From the NCBI RefSeq assembly GCF_000519205.1, contig NZ_JAFB01000057.1, forward strand, positions 1-32,315: DNA of 32,315 bases, in the 5' to 3' direction. The notes below the pieces were generated by a model, which was given only the letters and a program-made list of their open reading frames with translations, had not been told where the DNA came from and did not search any database. The translations under genes were made by a program, and so were the position numbers. The DNA is from Amycolatopsis taiwanensis DSM 45107 (lineage in GTDB: Bacteria > Actinomycetota > Actinomycetes > Mycobacteriales > Pseudonocardiaceae). Positions 31,021 through 32,315 of this stretch are shown here, in pieces. Positions within the stretch are counted from its first letter, which is position 1. Each line of letters begins with the position of its first letter.

Positions 31021-32021
31021 ACTAGTGCTGCATCACAGACCGTCGGGTGGGTAATCGAACTCGGGTGGTTCCGGCGCATATCTCGGTGGTCTCGGACACA
31101 CTCGGTCACCTGCCTCGGGTCGTTCGACGTGGAACTCAGCGTTGTTGTCGATGATGCGGGTTGGCACACTTCGGCCGTGTTCGCTGCGCCTGCGCAGGGT
31201 GAAGATCGCGAAGCCTGGGCATTTCTGATGCAGCTCGGTCCCTCCGGGTGACGGATTTTCGACCCGACCGCGAAGTGGCGTTTCGGGTGGCAATACCGGT
31301 TGCGCCAGCGGACGTAGCCCGCGATTGCGGCCTCTTGAGCCTGGCGAGAGGGGTAGTCGCTGCCGTCGAGAGTGAAGTAGCGCAACGCAGTGAACTCGCA
31401 GTCGATCCAGTTCAATCACGAGACGTTGCTGGGCGTGTAGACCAACTCAATCCCGTGGTCAGCGCACCAGCCGGTGACCTCGGCCGTGCCGTGCGGACCG
31501 TAGTTGTCGCAGATCGGATAGAGCAGCCCGATCGGGAATCGCTGGCATAACTGTTTGCAGAAGTCCAGAAACTGCGGCCAGCGCTTGGTCGCGGAACCGG
31601 TAGAACATCAGCCGTACCCCGCGTGGCGATGGTAGGTGGCGCGCAGGCGTGCTGGCCGGCCGCGACGGAACCAGCCGTGACCAAGCCGGGGTTGCAGGTT
31701 CAGTGGTCCGAACTCGTCCACGCAGAGCGCTCGCCCGTCGGCGGGTGGATGGTCGTAGAGGTCCAGGATGCGGGTCATCTTGGTGGCTGGACCGGGCCTG
31801 CACCGACGCGAGCACGATCCCGGCCCGACGCAACCGGGCCCGGGCCCGCGTCGACCTGGTGATCTTCACCAACCGTTGAGCCTGGTCGGGGTCCAACTCT
31901 CATGCGAACACCTCGGGCTGACGAGCCACTGGTATCACCTCCGCCCGACAGCCTGCGAGCATGGTCAACGGGCCAGTCCATGGGTGATCAGCAGGCCAAC
32001 CTTCTGGGACGCGGCACTAGT
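31021..32021 (-). mobile_element. Decayed IS630-family insertion sequence
   Basis: Bounded by imperfect terminal inverted repeats: ACTAGTGCTGCATCACAGA at 31021 and, on the opposite strand, ACTAGTGCCGCGTCCCAGA starting at 32021. This gives an element of about 1.0 kb, a normal IS630 size, with the terminal TA of CTAG as the likely target. The transposase inside is a pseudogene. The segment between its recognisable end and the left terminus (31033-31241) has no recognised content. It is inverted with respect to the IS630 end at 1-297. Confidence 0.75.
31242..31929 (-). pseudogene. IS630-family transposase pseudogene
   Basis: Reading from GTG 31929 (good GGAGGTGA site upstream), the protein is VARQPEVFA, stop (TGA 31902-31900), then ELDPDQAQRLVKITRSTRAR and so on. 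It then needs frame changes near 31790, 31610 and 31575 to recover DLYDHPPADGRALCVDEFGP, LMFYRFRDQALAAVS and CQRFPIGLLYPICDNYGPH. A second nonsense codon (TGA 31418-31416) replaces the Trp of SNVSWLNW. The last catalytic acid is Asp (LNWIDCEF) rather than Glu. At least two stops and three frameshifts make it inactive. Recognisable homology ends at about 31242 after FAVGSKIRHP. Confidence 0.85.
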
Positions 32022-32315
32022 AGTGCTTTGTTAGGTGTGTCGTTGTGGCTGGTCGGGGCGTTGCTGTGATCTCCTTTGCGGGTGCTTCCGGAGGAAATGG
32101 ACGAGGTTCGTCCGGTGATCGAGGAGTTTGCTGCGCGGATGTTCGGTGGGTTCGCGCGGCGTGACCAGCGGGCGAAGGGGCAGCTGTATCTGCGCGGGCT
32201 GATGCTGGAGGGCAAGCGCAAGTCGATGCAGCCGATGGCCGAGCGGCTCGGGGTCGATCACCAGCAGTTGCAGCAGTTCGTCACCACCTCGACCTGGGAT
32301 CACGTCGAGGTCCGG
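32022..32315 (+). mobile_element. IS701-family insertion sequence, 5' part only
   Basis: The first about 290 bases of a second element, cut by the window edge. It abuts the IS630 terminus: the CACTAG end of that element is directly followed by TAGTGCTTTGTTAGG, the likely left end. IS701 elements typically target CTAG-like 4-bp sites, which would explain insertion at the IS630 tip. The exact terminus needs the right end for comparison. Confidence 0.65.
32082..32315 (+). CDS. IS701-family transposase, N-terminal part (partial at window edge)
   Basis: The N-terminus of a DDE transposase of the IS701 family, running off the window. The visible sequence EEFAARMFGGFARRDQRAKG, QLYLRGLMLEGKRKSMQPMA and ERLGVDHQQLQQFVTTSTWD is the strongly conserved start of these enzymes. 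The start is GTG 32082 (MLPEEMDEVRP) or ATG 32097. GGAGGA immediately before the ATG is too close to serve it well, so GTG 32082 is slightly preferred although no clear site precedes it. The visible part is intact. Confidence 0.85.
   Translation, partial: MLPEEMDEVRPVIEEFAARMFGGFARRDQRAKGQLYLRGLMLEGKRKSMQPMAERLGVDHQQLQQFVTTSTWDHVEVR

Noticed and set aside
30841..31251. A plus-strand open frame crossing into the IS630 element.
   Set aside because: It overlaps the GNAT gene start on the other strand and then the element terminus. It has no recognisable domain or ribosome binding site.

Overview
The window comes from a GC-rich actinobacterium. Codon use is strongly G/C at third positions, GTG and TTG starts are common, 4-bp ATGA/GTGA gene overlaps recur, and the accessory families (DUF3558 lipoproteins, ECF sigma factors with C-terminal extensions, F420-type PPOX proteins) are typical of Pseudonocardiaceae such as Amycolatopsis. 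That assignment is inferred from style and families, not from a marker gene.

Layout. (1) 1-297: 3' end of an IS630-family element. (2) 302-8634: IclR regulator divergent from a tight catabolic operon: serine-glyoxylate-type aminotransferase, ACS-type MFS importer, fused FAD/Fe-S 2-hydroxyacid dehydrogenase, CaiB-type CoA-transferase and a crotonase-fold enzyme without either hydratase glutamate. The substrate is unknown, most likely a 2-hydroxy or dicarboxylic acid. (3) 8645-17293: TetR regulator divergent from an APC permease, two DUF1989 proteins (UAAP1/UAAP2), a biotin-dependent urea carboxylase-type enzyme and allophanate hydrolase. The two DUF1989 genes make guanidine, rather than urea, the likely nitrogen source. 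(4) 17226-24745: a stress-response-like stretch: an ECF42-type sigma factor fused to a truncated tyrosine-integrase module plus its DGPF/YCII partner; DUF998 and DUF1801 genes; a DUF3558 lipoprotein; a SnoaL-type ECF sigma factor with an ECF41-like promoter facing a damaged small gene and a DoxX-like gene; an MFS exporter with MarR regulator. (5) 24841-30915: S53 peptidase, PPOX protein, a membrane-anchored DUF3558-like protein, a flavin monooxygenase with an N-terminal NTF2-like domain, a small membrane protein and a GNAT acetyltransferase. (6) 31021-32315: a decayed IS630-family copy on the opposite strand to the left one, abutted by the start of an IS701-family element.

The most notable points are the sigma factor/integrase fusion, whose 3' end and that of the allophanate hydrolase gene both appear cut at one junction near 17,230; the crotonase without catalytic glutamates inside an uncharacterised operon; an ECF-type promoter (TGTCACC-N16-CGTC) beside the SnoaL-type sigma gene; and the interior being bracketed by inverted, diverged IS630 copies. 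No tRNA, rRNA or CRISPR array was seen.
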